DNA of 64,000 nt from Sanghuangporus weigelae. Taxonomy: Eukaryota > Basidiomycota > Agaricomycetes > Hymenochaetales > Hymenochaetaceae. Numbering within the stretch: the first letter of the stretch is position 1; every line of letters begins with the position of its first letter. The notes beneath the pieces are model-generated. The model was given only the letters and a program-made list of their open reading frames with translations, did not search any database and was not told where the DNA came from. Positions 12,213-21,300 of the stretch are shown here, one piece after another. The stretch is taken from positions 1,674,001 through 1,738,000 of the forward strand of contig CP137325.1 of assembly GCA_033182465.1 (NCBI GenBank), given 5' to 3'. The translations under genes were made by a program, and so were the position numbers.

Positions 12213-12362
12213 TACATCAGGAAAACAGTCCAAACTATCCACAGATATTTACAGCTACCACAGCTACTCATCACTATAGGCAATTATATAGCAGCCTATA
12301 GTGATGAGTAACTGTGATAGCTGTGGGTAGCTGTGGGTAGTTTGGACTGTTTCCCTGATGTA
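12213..12362. mobile_element. 150-bp foldback MITE
   Basis: The segment is almost one palindrome: acatcaggaaaacagtccaa on the left is mirrored by ttggactgtttccctgatgt on the right, with the inner arm (catcactataggc / gcctatagtgatg) also pairing around a short loop near 12288. TA lies at both outer ends, consistent with a TA target duplication. No coding capacity. Confidence 0.75.
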
Positions 12363-12459
12363 TTGTGTTTGCTCCCAGTGATCACCAAGAGGAATAATCT
12401 GAATCTATATTGCTGTTGCGAGACCAGTGATAGCTCTATTTTCAACAGAGTAATGTGAT

Positions 12460-13995
12460 TGAAAGGATCTGCTCAAAACCTTACAAATCTCGCATCAGGA
12501 TTAATGCGATCAGCAGATCTACACAAATGACTTTCTAAATGCGATCAGTAACCAAGCTAGCTATCACAGGCCCAAGCAATCAAGGGGCCTAGGCAACAGT
12601 AACCCGTTATCATCCGAGTGCTAGAAGTACAGAAGTGAATACATAATCCCGCTAACTATTTAACACTGCCGACCACCTATTACTACAGACTACCACTCTA
12701 ATGCCGCCAACCAAACACCCAGAGTGACGTCAATCAAAGGAGCAATCAAACTTCTTAGAAGTCCAGAAGCACAACTACCAAAGCCTAAACACTAAAAGGC
12801 TAAAGGCTAATAAGGTTTATAGAGACCTCACTGGCATTTCAGCACTGTCAAGTCTGTGCACGAGTCTACATAGTCCTTTATGAGGTATACTACATAGTAT
12901 GCATGTCAATGGCCGGAACCTGTGACTGTCACATTGAAACCGAGTGACATACAATGCATTCCAATCCACTGAATCCAGTAGTACCCAAGAAACGAGAGGA
13001 ACTCACAATCACAACTCAAACCCCTCGAACTGCAAACCCAATAACTTGGAGAATGGTTGGATGGTATAAACTGGAGTTGCACACACCATGTCCAGCATCT
13101 ATGATACAAGTGAACCTCTACTTACCAAGAGATGCGAACCTGGAGACCAGACAATTACAACTCCTGATATAACGAAGGATATGGAACTACATTTGAGACA
13201 TACGATACGAAGGCAAAGCATGGCTAGTCACCAGAACACAGCAGAACCCACCAGCAGAACTTATTCAGCACATGATATGCCTTAGACCATACTCTACACC
13301 AACCCAACACTGTAATACAGACATACGAGTTATGCTTACACTCACTAGACCTCAAGACAAATTCCAAAGAGTCACATACCAAGCAGCCTACATTGCTCCA
13401 AGAGCAAGGATGCCACTCAATGACAGCAATGATATCATAATTAAGTACTGATAGTGGAGCATTACATATCGGAACACCACCTCTATTGTCTCAGTCAGCA
13501 TCTCCATAGAATTCTGTCATGGTGGAGAACAACCTTACAAACATTGGAGCAAAGTGGCGCAAAGTGGAGTAGGATGACAAAGGAACAGTTGTAATGGTGG
13601 AGAAAGGTGGAGTAAAGTGGAGAGGAGATGAGTAAGAAATAGGATAGAAAATAGAATATCTGAGAGCATAAATAGTTGTAGAAGTAGGCCCTCATTCCCC
13701 ATCTTTTGATCCTCTTAACACACTGGTAAACACCGTGTTTTCTTAACACACGGTGTAAAGTCTTAACCAGACTATTACTGTGTGCTTTGTACTATCATGC
13801 CTCTTAGAAATTCCAATCTGCTTTTACTCTTACCTCATATCTGAAAGCATCCTTAACTCGGACTGCGACTAGGAAGGTTAGTAAAGAGACTGCGTGATAT
13901 AGCTATACGTGGGTAGATAGATCATCTCTGCATAACATAACACTGCTTAGGCAAAAGGATTGAAACCGGTGTAACTCCAGACCTACTTTCTAACA
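12460..13995 (+). repeat. Old solo LTR of family G
   Basis: The 1536-bp block begins TGAAAGGATC and ends TTTCTAACA, matching the 1512-bp LTRs of element G with scattered, mostly CpG-type transitions. The 213-codon LTR frame is recognisable but broken, for example by a stop after QLQLLI. It has a TATA-like ataaatag near 13665 and the cap-region word atcttttgatcc near 13700, one CpG transition from the G version. Its right flank is LTR-A sequence (13996 on) and its left flank is not, so no target duplication is visible. Confidence 0.85.
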
Positions 13996-14283
13996 GATGA
14001 GTTCCAGAGTCAATCCAGAAGGAAAGGGTGAGTTGAGACTTTGAAGGCTGCTAATGTATGCAAGGGTGGAGATTTGGAGTGGGGGAGAAGCAAAGAAGCA
14101 AGTGGGAGAAGTCAAAGTAAGGGGGATCAACGGTGGTGGTACGAAGACTAAAAGGACTTCCTCCAGATAACCTAACAGCAGATTCAAACCCTAGGGACAA
14201 AGAGACTGTAAGATGATGAGACAAAGCTCAGATAATGGTACTCCAAGTATAGGATAATATGATAATGATCCTATACAAGGATC
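13996..14283 (-). repeat. LTR family A, copy 3, first piece
   Basis: Diverged sequence matches LTR-A copy 1 at about 1040-1300 (gggtgagttgagactttgaaggctgc, gtgggagaagtc, cagattcaaaccctaggg). It is cut at 14283 by element G. GGATC at 14279-14283 is the left half of the 5-bp target duplication of G. The LTR resumes at 26575. Confidence 0.8.
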
Positions 14284-14633
14284 TGAAAGGATCCGCTCAA
14301 AAACTCGCATCAGGATCGACACGATCGACAGATCTACACGATCAGCTTTCCAAACGCGACCGGTAACCAAGCCAGCTATCAAAGGCCCAAGCAATCGAGC
14401 GGCCTAGGCAACAGTAACCCGTTACCACCCGAGCGCTAGAAGCACCGAAGCGGATACGTAATCCCGCTAACAGCTAACACCGCCGACCGCCTATTACCGC
14501 GGACTACCACTCTAACGCCGCCGACCAAGCAACCAGAGCGACCTCGATCAAAAGAAGCGATCAAACTTCTTAGAAGTCCAGAAGCACAACTACTAAAGCC
14601 TAAACGCTAAAAGGCTAAAGGCTAATAAGGTTT

Positions 14634-15275
14634 ATGGAGACCTCACTGGCATTTCAGCACTGTCAAGTCTGTGCACGAGTTTACATGGTCCTTTATGAAG
14701 TATACTACTTAGTATGCACGGCAACGGTTGGCACGCGTGACTGTCACATTGAAACCGAGCGATATCTTCAAGATACAATGCATTCCAATCCACCAAACCC
14801 AATAGTACCCAAGAAACGAGAGGAACTCACGATCACAACTCGGACCCCTCGAACTGCGAACCCGATAACTTGGAGAATGATTGGATGGTATAGACCGGAG
14901 TTGCACACACCATGTCCAGCATCTACGATACAAGCAAACCTTTATTTACCGAGAGATGCGAACCTGGAGACCAAGCAATTACAACTCCTTATACAACGGA
15001 GGATATGGCATTACATTCGAGACATACGATATGAAGGCAAAGCATGGCTAGTCACCAGAACCCAGCAGAACCCGCCAGCAGAGCTTATGCAGTTCATGAT
15101 ATGCCTTGGACCATACTCTACACCAACCCGACACCTTAACACAGACGTGCGAGTTATGCTTACCCTCGCTGGACCTCGAGATGAATTCCGAAGAATCACA
15201 TACCGAGCAGCCTACATCGCTCCAAGAGCAAAGATGCCACTCAATGACGGCAATGACATCGTTATGGAGTACTGA
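14634..15275 (+). CDS. 213-codon open frame inside the 5' LTR (U3) of G
   Basis: An ATG-started frame is open through most of U3. It encodes METSLAFQHC..., with central words PKKREELTITT, ITWRMIGWY and LYLPRDANLETK and C-terminal DGNDIVMEY. The same frame is in the 3' LTR (25413-26054). The older LTR at 12460-13995 keeps much of the protein sequence but with stops. No domain was recognised. It lies upstream of the predicted transcription start, so element RNA would carry it only in the 3' LTR copy. Function unknown; it may be a real LTR-encoded protein or a frame kept by chance in a young LTR. Confidence 0.4.
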   Translation: METSLAFQHCQVCARVYMVLYEVYYLVCTATVGTRDCHIETERYLQDTMHSNPPNPIVPKKREELTITTRTPRTANPITWRMIGWYRPELHTPCPASTIQANLYLPRDANLETKQLQLLIQRRIWHYIRDIRYEGKAWLVTRTQQNPPAELMQFMICLGPYSTPTRHLNTDVRVMLTLAGPRDEFRRITYRAAYIAPRAKMPLNDGNDIVMEY

Positions 15276-15490
15276 CAGTGGAGCATTCCATATCGGAGCA
15301 CCACCTCTATTGTCTCAGTCAGCAACTCCAAAGAATTCTGTCATAGTGGAGACGACCTTACAAAGATTGGAGCAAAGTGGAGCGAAGCGCAGCAGGATGA
15401 CAAAGGAACAGATGTAATGGTGGAGGAAAGTGGAGTAAAGTGGAGACAGGATGAGTAAGAAATAGGACGGAAAATGGAATATCTGGGAGC

Positions 15491-15536
15491 ATAAATAGTT
15501 GTAGGATTAGGCCCTCATTTCCCCATCTTTCGATCC
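15491..15536 (+). promoter_or_regulatory. Predicted TATA box and transcription start of G
   Basis: ataaatag at 15491-15498 is followed about 30 bp downstream by ATCTTTCGATCC (15525-15536). Those 12 bases are the exact reverse complement of 15798-15809, just beyond the LTR. The spacing from the TATA box fits a start at or near 15525. The same arrangement is in the 3' LTR (26270 and 26304). Confidence 0.6.
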
Positions 15537-15793
15537 TCTTAACACACTGGTGTAAAGCTTGCCCTACAGCGAGCTATTACTGTGTGCTTTGTACTATCAC
15601 GCCTCTTGGAAATCCCAATCTGCTTTACTATCACCTCGTATCTGAAAGCATCCATAACTCGAACCGCGACTAAGAAGGCTAGTAAGGGACCGCGTGGTAC
15701 AGCCAGACGTGGGTAGATAAGATCACCTTTGCACAACATATCGCTGCTTAGGCAAAAGGATCGAACCGGTGTAACCCCGGGCCTACTCCCTAA

Positions 15794-16198
15794 CATTGGA
15801 TCGAAAGATCACTCGCTAGTTTTACCACCACCTCTCACGGGCAAGGTTCTTGGCTAGTGTTTTATCGAGGCGAGGACCGTCGACCTCAAGTCCCTATCGA
15901 CGTCGCTAGTTTCGAGACTAGTACCCATATCGAATCCTCAGGACAAGTGCACATCCTGGAGAACGACAAACCCAATTCACTTAAATCACATATCTACTAT
16001 CATAACCCCTACAACGACGAAGTGTACCTAATAGCAAAGGCATCTGGTAGCCCTGCAGTTGGGAGCACGCAAACAACAACCACGAAAGTAGCAGCAGTCC
16101 CTTCCACTATTGCTACATTCGACGAGAAAGGAACTACTTGGTTAACAGCACCAAGGAACAATAACCCTGAAGCATCAGGCGAGAAACGAAGTTCATGA
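15794..16198 (+). other. Open frame without ATG at the start of the G internal region
   Basis: This frame is open from the LTR edge to a TGA at 16196-16198 and has no in-frame ATG; it contains VPIDVASFET and KPNSLKSHIYYHNPYNDEVY. Its stop overlaps the ATG of the next frame (ATGA at 16195-16198). It could be reached by splicing from an upstream leader, or be noncoding. No homology recognised. Confidence 0.3.
15798..15809 (+). other. Putative self-priming site of element G
   Basis: GGATCGAAAGAT lies two bases after the 5' LTR, where a primer-binding site is expected. It pairs perfectly over 12 nt with the predicted 5' end of the element RNA (15525-15536). Tf1 of fission yeast is known to prime reverse transcription with the first bases of its own transcript in the same geometry. 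A tRNA 3' end giving this site would have to end in ATCTTTCGATCCA, which I do not recognise. Confidence 0.6.
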
Positions 16199-17229
16199 AC
16201 CGATCAGGAAACGCCAACAACAGAAGTAACGGTCATCGAACGAACGAACGGGCGAACGATAATCAAACGAGGTTCACACCTAGATCCCTCGACGAACGAG
16301 TTCAACATCTCACCAACAGGCTACGTAGTCTGGAAAGCGATCACGACATACTATACGCGACAACGAACCACAGCATATTGTATCCACCAGTGATCAGAAG
16401 GCTACAAGAAAGGGTTGAAAGACTGGAAGAACGAACTGCAAACACGGGGCAGTCAAACAGTCTACCAACCGGAGCATACGCGACAGCAGTAGGAGACCGA
16501 TTCGAAGCACTCGAAACAACTACTCGAAGAATTGGAGCACAGGTAGCAGCTCTAGAGAGATATACTCTGGAATTGGATCGAGCAGCAGGGGCACTCAATC
16601 AACGGGTCATAGACGGAAACGGAGTACTTGACCGAGAGCTCAACGCTATCCGAAACAGGATTACTGCTCAGGAACAACAACTACAGACAATCGAGACGAG
16701 AATCGGAGAGCTTAACAGGACAGCTCTAGATCAACCAAGGATTGTTCAAGACATCCATAACCTGCGAGAAGCCCTACTCCAACTAGGACAAACAATCGAG
16801 TCGAGTCAACGCACCTACGCAGCTATACTCACATCGGTACAGACAACCGAAACTACCTCAAGGAACATACTCGAACACGCTCAACGAATTCGAGAAGTAG
16901 CTCAGGCAGCACAACGCTGGGAATACTTTCTACCAAGAGAGAGAGCCCAACAGGAACAGAGTTCTGACGAATCAGTGTCCTCAGACGAAGAAGCATCACG
17001 AAGGCCATTCTTACTCAGAACCCCACCTCGAACGGTTATCATCCAAGTACCAACAGTACCTGCAGTACCAGCAAGTGGTTCAGTAGCAACCCAAGCGCCA
17101 GAGAATCCACCACCACCATCCTATTCACCACCAGCAGTGCCCATAAGCACTTACGATCATGTCGACAACCGACCAGAAGGTGCAAGCACTGGAGCAGCAA
17201 CTACAGACTCTTCAGACACAACTCTCTAA
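16195..17229 (+). CDS. Coiled-coil protein upstream of gag in element G
   Basis: A 344-residue frame starts at ATG 16195. Residues about 20-250 are polar and helical with heptad-like spacing (DERVQHLTNRLRSLES, RLQERVERLEER, IETRIGELNR), indicating an extended coiled coil. The C-terminus (about 265-344) is acidic, then proline-rich (QAPENPPPPSYSPP). The last 71 bp overlap the gag start in another frame. It may be a structural or assembly protein; extra frames before gag are uncommon in chromoviruses. No zinc knuckle or enzyme motif. Expressed status inferred only from the long intact frame. Confidence 0.6.
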   Translation: MNRSGNANNRSNGHRTNERANDNQTRFTPRSLDERVQHLTNRLRSLESDHDILYATTNHSILYPPVIRRLQERVERLEERTANTGQSNSLPTGAYATAVGDRFEALETTTRRIGAQVAALERYTLELDRAAGALNQRVIDGNGVLDRELNAIRNRITAQEQQLQTIETRIGELNRTALDQPRIVQDIHNLREALLQLGQTIESSQRTYAAILTSVQTTETTSRNILEHAQRIREVAQAAQRWEYFLPRERAQQEQSSDESVSSDEEASRRPFLLRTPPRTVIIQVPTVPAVPASGSVATQAPENPPPPSYSPPAVPISTYDHVDNRPEGASTGAATTDSSDTTL

Positions 17230-18247
17230 ACACAGCATCAAGCTTCCGAAGTACTATGGCAAGCGAAGCGAAGATATTGATCTGTGGATTAGTCGATGTA
17301 TCTCGAAGCTGGCACAGCATGGAGTCAAGGATGAGGAGGAGATTGCAAAGAGCCTATTTGCGGCCCTAGAAGGCGACAGCTACGATTGGTTTGCAGAAAA
17401 GAATACCCTAACATCATTCGATGCCAATGGGAAACTGAAACCAGTACCTGCGATTATCGCTGCAACAAATGGAATGTTCGCATCACTCAAGGACATGCTG
17501 AACTGGATGAGGATCCGAGCAGGACATCCGATCATTGGAGAACAGGAAGCCCTATTCCAACTACTATGCATCCAGCAGAAAGGAGCAAGCATTAGGGCGT
17601 ACAACGACGAATTCCGACGACTCAAAGCACGAGCACCAGACACGATGGATAAGCAGATGCTCAAGTACATCTATGTCAAAGGACTAGACATGTGGGTCAA
17701 ACGACGAGTCGAATCTGTACAACCCGATGCTTTCGAGAAGAACGACCTCGATGCATGGATGGAATGGACAAGCAACCTAGCAAACTCTGATGCCAGGCAA
17801 AGGCTCATGGGTAATCAAACATACACCCCAAGATTCAAATCGAACGGACAGTCATCTTTCCGACCACCAGTACAAACAACGAAACGAGATCCAGACGCCA
17901 TGGATGTAGATGCACTCCGAGGCTTGCCGAAGAAGGGAGGCAAATGCTACAACTGTGAAAAGTCAGGACATTACGCAAAGGAATGCAAGGCACCAAGGAA
18001 GCAAAAGGGTTCTTCCTCTAAGCGGCCGAAGAAGACTAATGGTGTAAAACGGAGGACGATGACAACACGAACAATCGATTTCAAGGAAACATGTCCCGAT
18101 CCACACTGCCGAAGGCCAGTCCACTACGACCATGTAGCATGGGCTAAAGGCGATGAATCAGCAGGATGGACTTGCAAGCATGACGAAGAATACCGAAACA
18201 ACATTCGCAAATCCCTAGCAAGTAAAGAGCAACAGGGAAAAGATTAA
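17159..18247 (+). CDS. gag: Gag protein of element G
   Basis: A 362-residue frame starts at ATG 17159. It opens with a short coiled coil (VQALEQQLQTLQTQL), followed by the retrotransposon gag domain (about 30-210: LPKYYGKRSEDIDLWI, DSYDWFA, ALFQLLCIQQKGASIRAY, DEFRRL). A CCHC zinc knuckle, CYNCEKSGHYAKEC, lies at about 263-276, then a basic stretch. A second cysteine/histidine cluster (CPDPHCRRPVHYDH ... WTCKHD) at about 311-341 may bind another zinc. Gag should form the particle and bind RNA. It ends 104 bp before the pol ATG, in a different frame. Confidence 0.9.
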   Translation: MSTTDQKVQALEQQLQTLQTQLSKHSIKLPKYYGKRSEDIDLWISRCISKLAQHGVKDEEEIAKSLFAALEGDSYDWFAEKNTLTSFDANGKLKPVPAIIAATNGMFASLKDMLNWMRIRAGHPIIGEQEALFQLLCIQQKGASIRAYNDEFRRLKARAPDTMDKQMLKYIYVKGLDMWVKRRVESVQPDAFEKNDLDAWMEWTSNLANSDARQRLMGNQTYTPRFKSNGQSSFRPPVQTTKRDPDAMDVDALRGLPKKGGKCYNCEKSGHYAKECKAPRKQKGSSSKRPKKTNGVKRRTMTTRTIDFKETCPDPHCRRPVHYDHVAWAKGDESAGWTCKHDEEYRNNIRKSLASKEQQGKD

Positions 18248-18351
18248 GACCTCCATCGAACGAGACTGCGCGATGTGAGTGTAACAAGGGTGACGAGAAA
18301 GGTTTCAACAACCAGTGTTTCAAACCTCCTGGGTTCAACCCCAGTGAAGCG

Positions 18352-21300
18352 ATGTACAATAAGCGATTGCCAATACAAGCATTGCATCCCCGATTACCTA
18401 TTCGAGTGAAGGTTGGAACAAAGACCCTAGCAGTCAAAGCGTTAATCGATTCCGGAGCTACATGCAGCACGATACACCCCAACTTGGTACGACACTACAG
18501 CCTATTCAAAAAGAGGCTTGATCACCCTCGACCTTTGAATAATGCGGATGGAAGTCCCAACCAAGGAGGAGCAATCACGCACGAGGTCTACACATTAATT
18601 TTTGATGGACCTAAACCGCAGCCACAAACGTTGGCAGTAGCAACCACAGGACAGGATCAAGTGATCCTAGGAATTGACTATTTGGCCAAAGTCAATCCCG
18701 AAATTGATTGGAAGAATCAAGTATGGAATCGGAATGGTAATTCGATACCATTCGAGCTCAACGTCATACGAGCTACCAAGAAGCGAAGGCACAGGAAGCG
18801 CAAACGGAAACGGCAAACGAAAGGCAAACCTGACAAGACAAGACCTAGGCATAACACGAAGCAACAGGCTCAGGACAGAGACAACTATCGACACTCTGGA
18901 GCACCAGGAATAATATTTGCGCCAAGGAGAGACAACAACGGACACTCTCACGAAACGAAGCCACAAGCGAAGCCGGAAACCAGACCAGCAACACCAAGAC
19001 TGGAACAGGCAAAACAGACGCCAGAAGTGAAGAGTCCGAGCACGGAAAATATACCAGACTCTGCAACGAAACAGCCACAACAGGAAACGGCAAACAAGCA
19101 TCATCGAGATGAGGAGGAAATAAACTACACTCCCAAGCGATGGAAGAAACAGGCACCACAAGGAACGAGTATAGTGCAACGACGACCAAGGCACATACCG
19201 AGACGGATGATCCCAGCACGGCAATTGTACCAGACATCCGAAGGCGAAACAGAAGAGATAACAGGCAAGCATAGCCTAGACGAACAGGAGGAAATAAATG
19301 ACTCTCCGAAACGTTGGAAGAAACAACCACCACAGAAGATACATCCACTAAGGCAAAACATGCCGGAAGATGAAGAACTCTGGCCATCACCAGAAGAAAA
19401 CCCGGGCATGAAGTATAGGATACGACCACGAAAGACACGGTATCCAGAGAAGCCAGTGGCAGGCATTATACGACCGAGGACGGCATCGTTAATGCGAGGA
19501 GCTAGTCCCACACCGAAGCGTACAAGATGGGCAGACAACGAAAGCGATATCGAGATGCAAGACGAGCAGGAGACAACAGAAGACACTCCTATGCACGACA
19601 TAGAGCCAGAAGACATTGAAAGTCTTAGGACGACCAACCAACCAGCTACCCTTACCAGAAAGGAAGAGCTCGCTGCAAAGCTAGAGCTAGACATCAATCG
19701 AAATTGGTCACCAAGGCAGCAGAACCAAGTCTCACAGCCACTGAACAAAGCGAGTTCAGTATCCCAGCAGTATTCTCAGCAAAAGGCAGCTGCAGAAGGA
19801 TTACTAGGAACACAGAAACGAGATTGGCGAAAACTCCTACCAAAGGAAATAGAAGACTACGCAGACGTCTTTGATCCTGATAAATCGAGAAGGTTACCCA
19901 AGCATACAAAATGGGATATGGCGATTAACCTCAAAGAAGGAGTACCATTACCGAAACCAAGGCCTATTATCAAGCTCACACGAGAAGAGCAAGCAGCACT
20001 CGACGCTTATGTCAAAGAGTTACTTGACAAAGGATGGATTGAAAAGGTTCAACCACACGAACCGTGTCCGGTAGCAGCACCAGTCTTCTTTGTAGGAAAG
20101 AAAGACGGAGGAGCACGAGCAGTAACCGATTACCGAGACATCAACGACACGACAGTATCAGATCCATACCCGATACCGATCATGAGTGTTCTCCCAGAGA
20201 AACTGGAGAAAGGAAAATTCTTCTTTACACTCGACATGCGATCAGGTTACAACAACCTGCGAATCCGAGAAGGAGACGAGTGGAAGGCAGCATTCCGAGT
20301 TGGCAATGCAGTCTACAAGCCAAAGGTCATGATGTTTGGAATGAAGAACTCACCTGCAGTATTCCAAAGATTCATGAATGACAACTTCGAATATTGGCTC
20401 AGGACAGAAGAAGCACTCAACTATTTGGACGACCTTATTGGTCAAGCACAAACTGAAGAGGAACATTGGAAACTCCTCAGGGCAATTCTACAGAAATGCC
20501 GAGAGCTCGACATTTACCTCAAAATCGAGAAATGTCACTTCCTCCAAACCCAGCTCGACTACTTGGGATTTGTAGTAGGAACGAAAGGCATCCAGATGGA
20601 TCCTTATAAGCTCAAAGCTATTCACGAATGGCCAGTGCCAAGGACGAAACGACAAGTTCGAAAGTTCCAAGGATTTTGTAACTTCTACCGAAGATTCATC
20701 AGGAACTATGCCGATACATTCGCACCTATTGGCGACCTTATCAAAAAGGATCGCAAGTTCATATGGGCAGAGGCACAAGATAAGGCATTCGAAAGTATCA
20801 AGAAGGCATTCGAAACGGAAGTCGCATTGGCAATGCCAAAGCCAGACAAACCATATACATTGGAAACCGATGCATCCGATGTAGCGATTGGTGCAGTCTT
20901 ACAACAAGAAGACAACCAAGGAGAACTGAGACCTTTAGGTTTCATGTCGAAAACTCTAACGAACACCCAACGAAACTATCCGACGCATGACAAAGAGATG
21001 CTAGCAATCATGGAAGCACTCAAGCATTGGAGACACCTATTGGAGGGAACCAAAGAACCAGTAACAATCCGAAGCGATCATGCAAACCTCCGATACTTCA
21101 TGACAGCTCAGAATCTATCGAGACGTCAAGCAAGATGGGCACTAGAGTTATCACGATATAACTTCAAGATTCTCCATTGGCCAGGCAAGAAGAACCAAGC
21201 GGACGAGCTATCACGACGATCCGACTATATGCCAGAGGACAAGGACAACTTAGGAGTTACCTTATTACCTCCTGATACGATCAAGCAACAAACATTGCGA

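Larger units (their letters stand above)
14284..15795 (+). repeat. 5' LTR of element G
   Basis: It starts TGAAAGGATCCGC and ends CTCCCTAACA, 1512 bp. U3 is unusually long because it holds a 213-codon open frame. The predicted promoter is ataaatag at 15491-15498, so R is expected to start near 15525, leaving about 270 bp of R plus U5. Confidence 0.95.

Noticed and set aside
18667-19748. Several minus-strand frames of about 200 codons
   Set aside because: Antisense shadows of the low-complexity linker of G pol.
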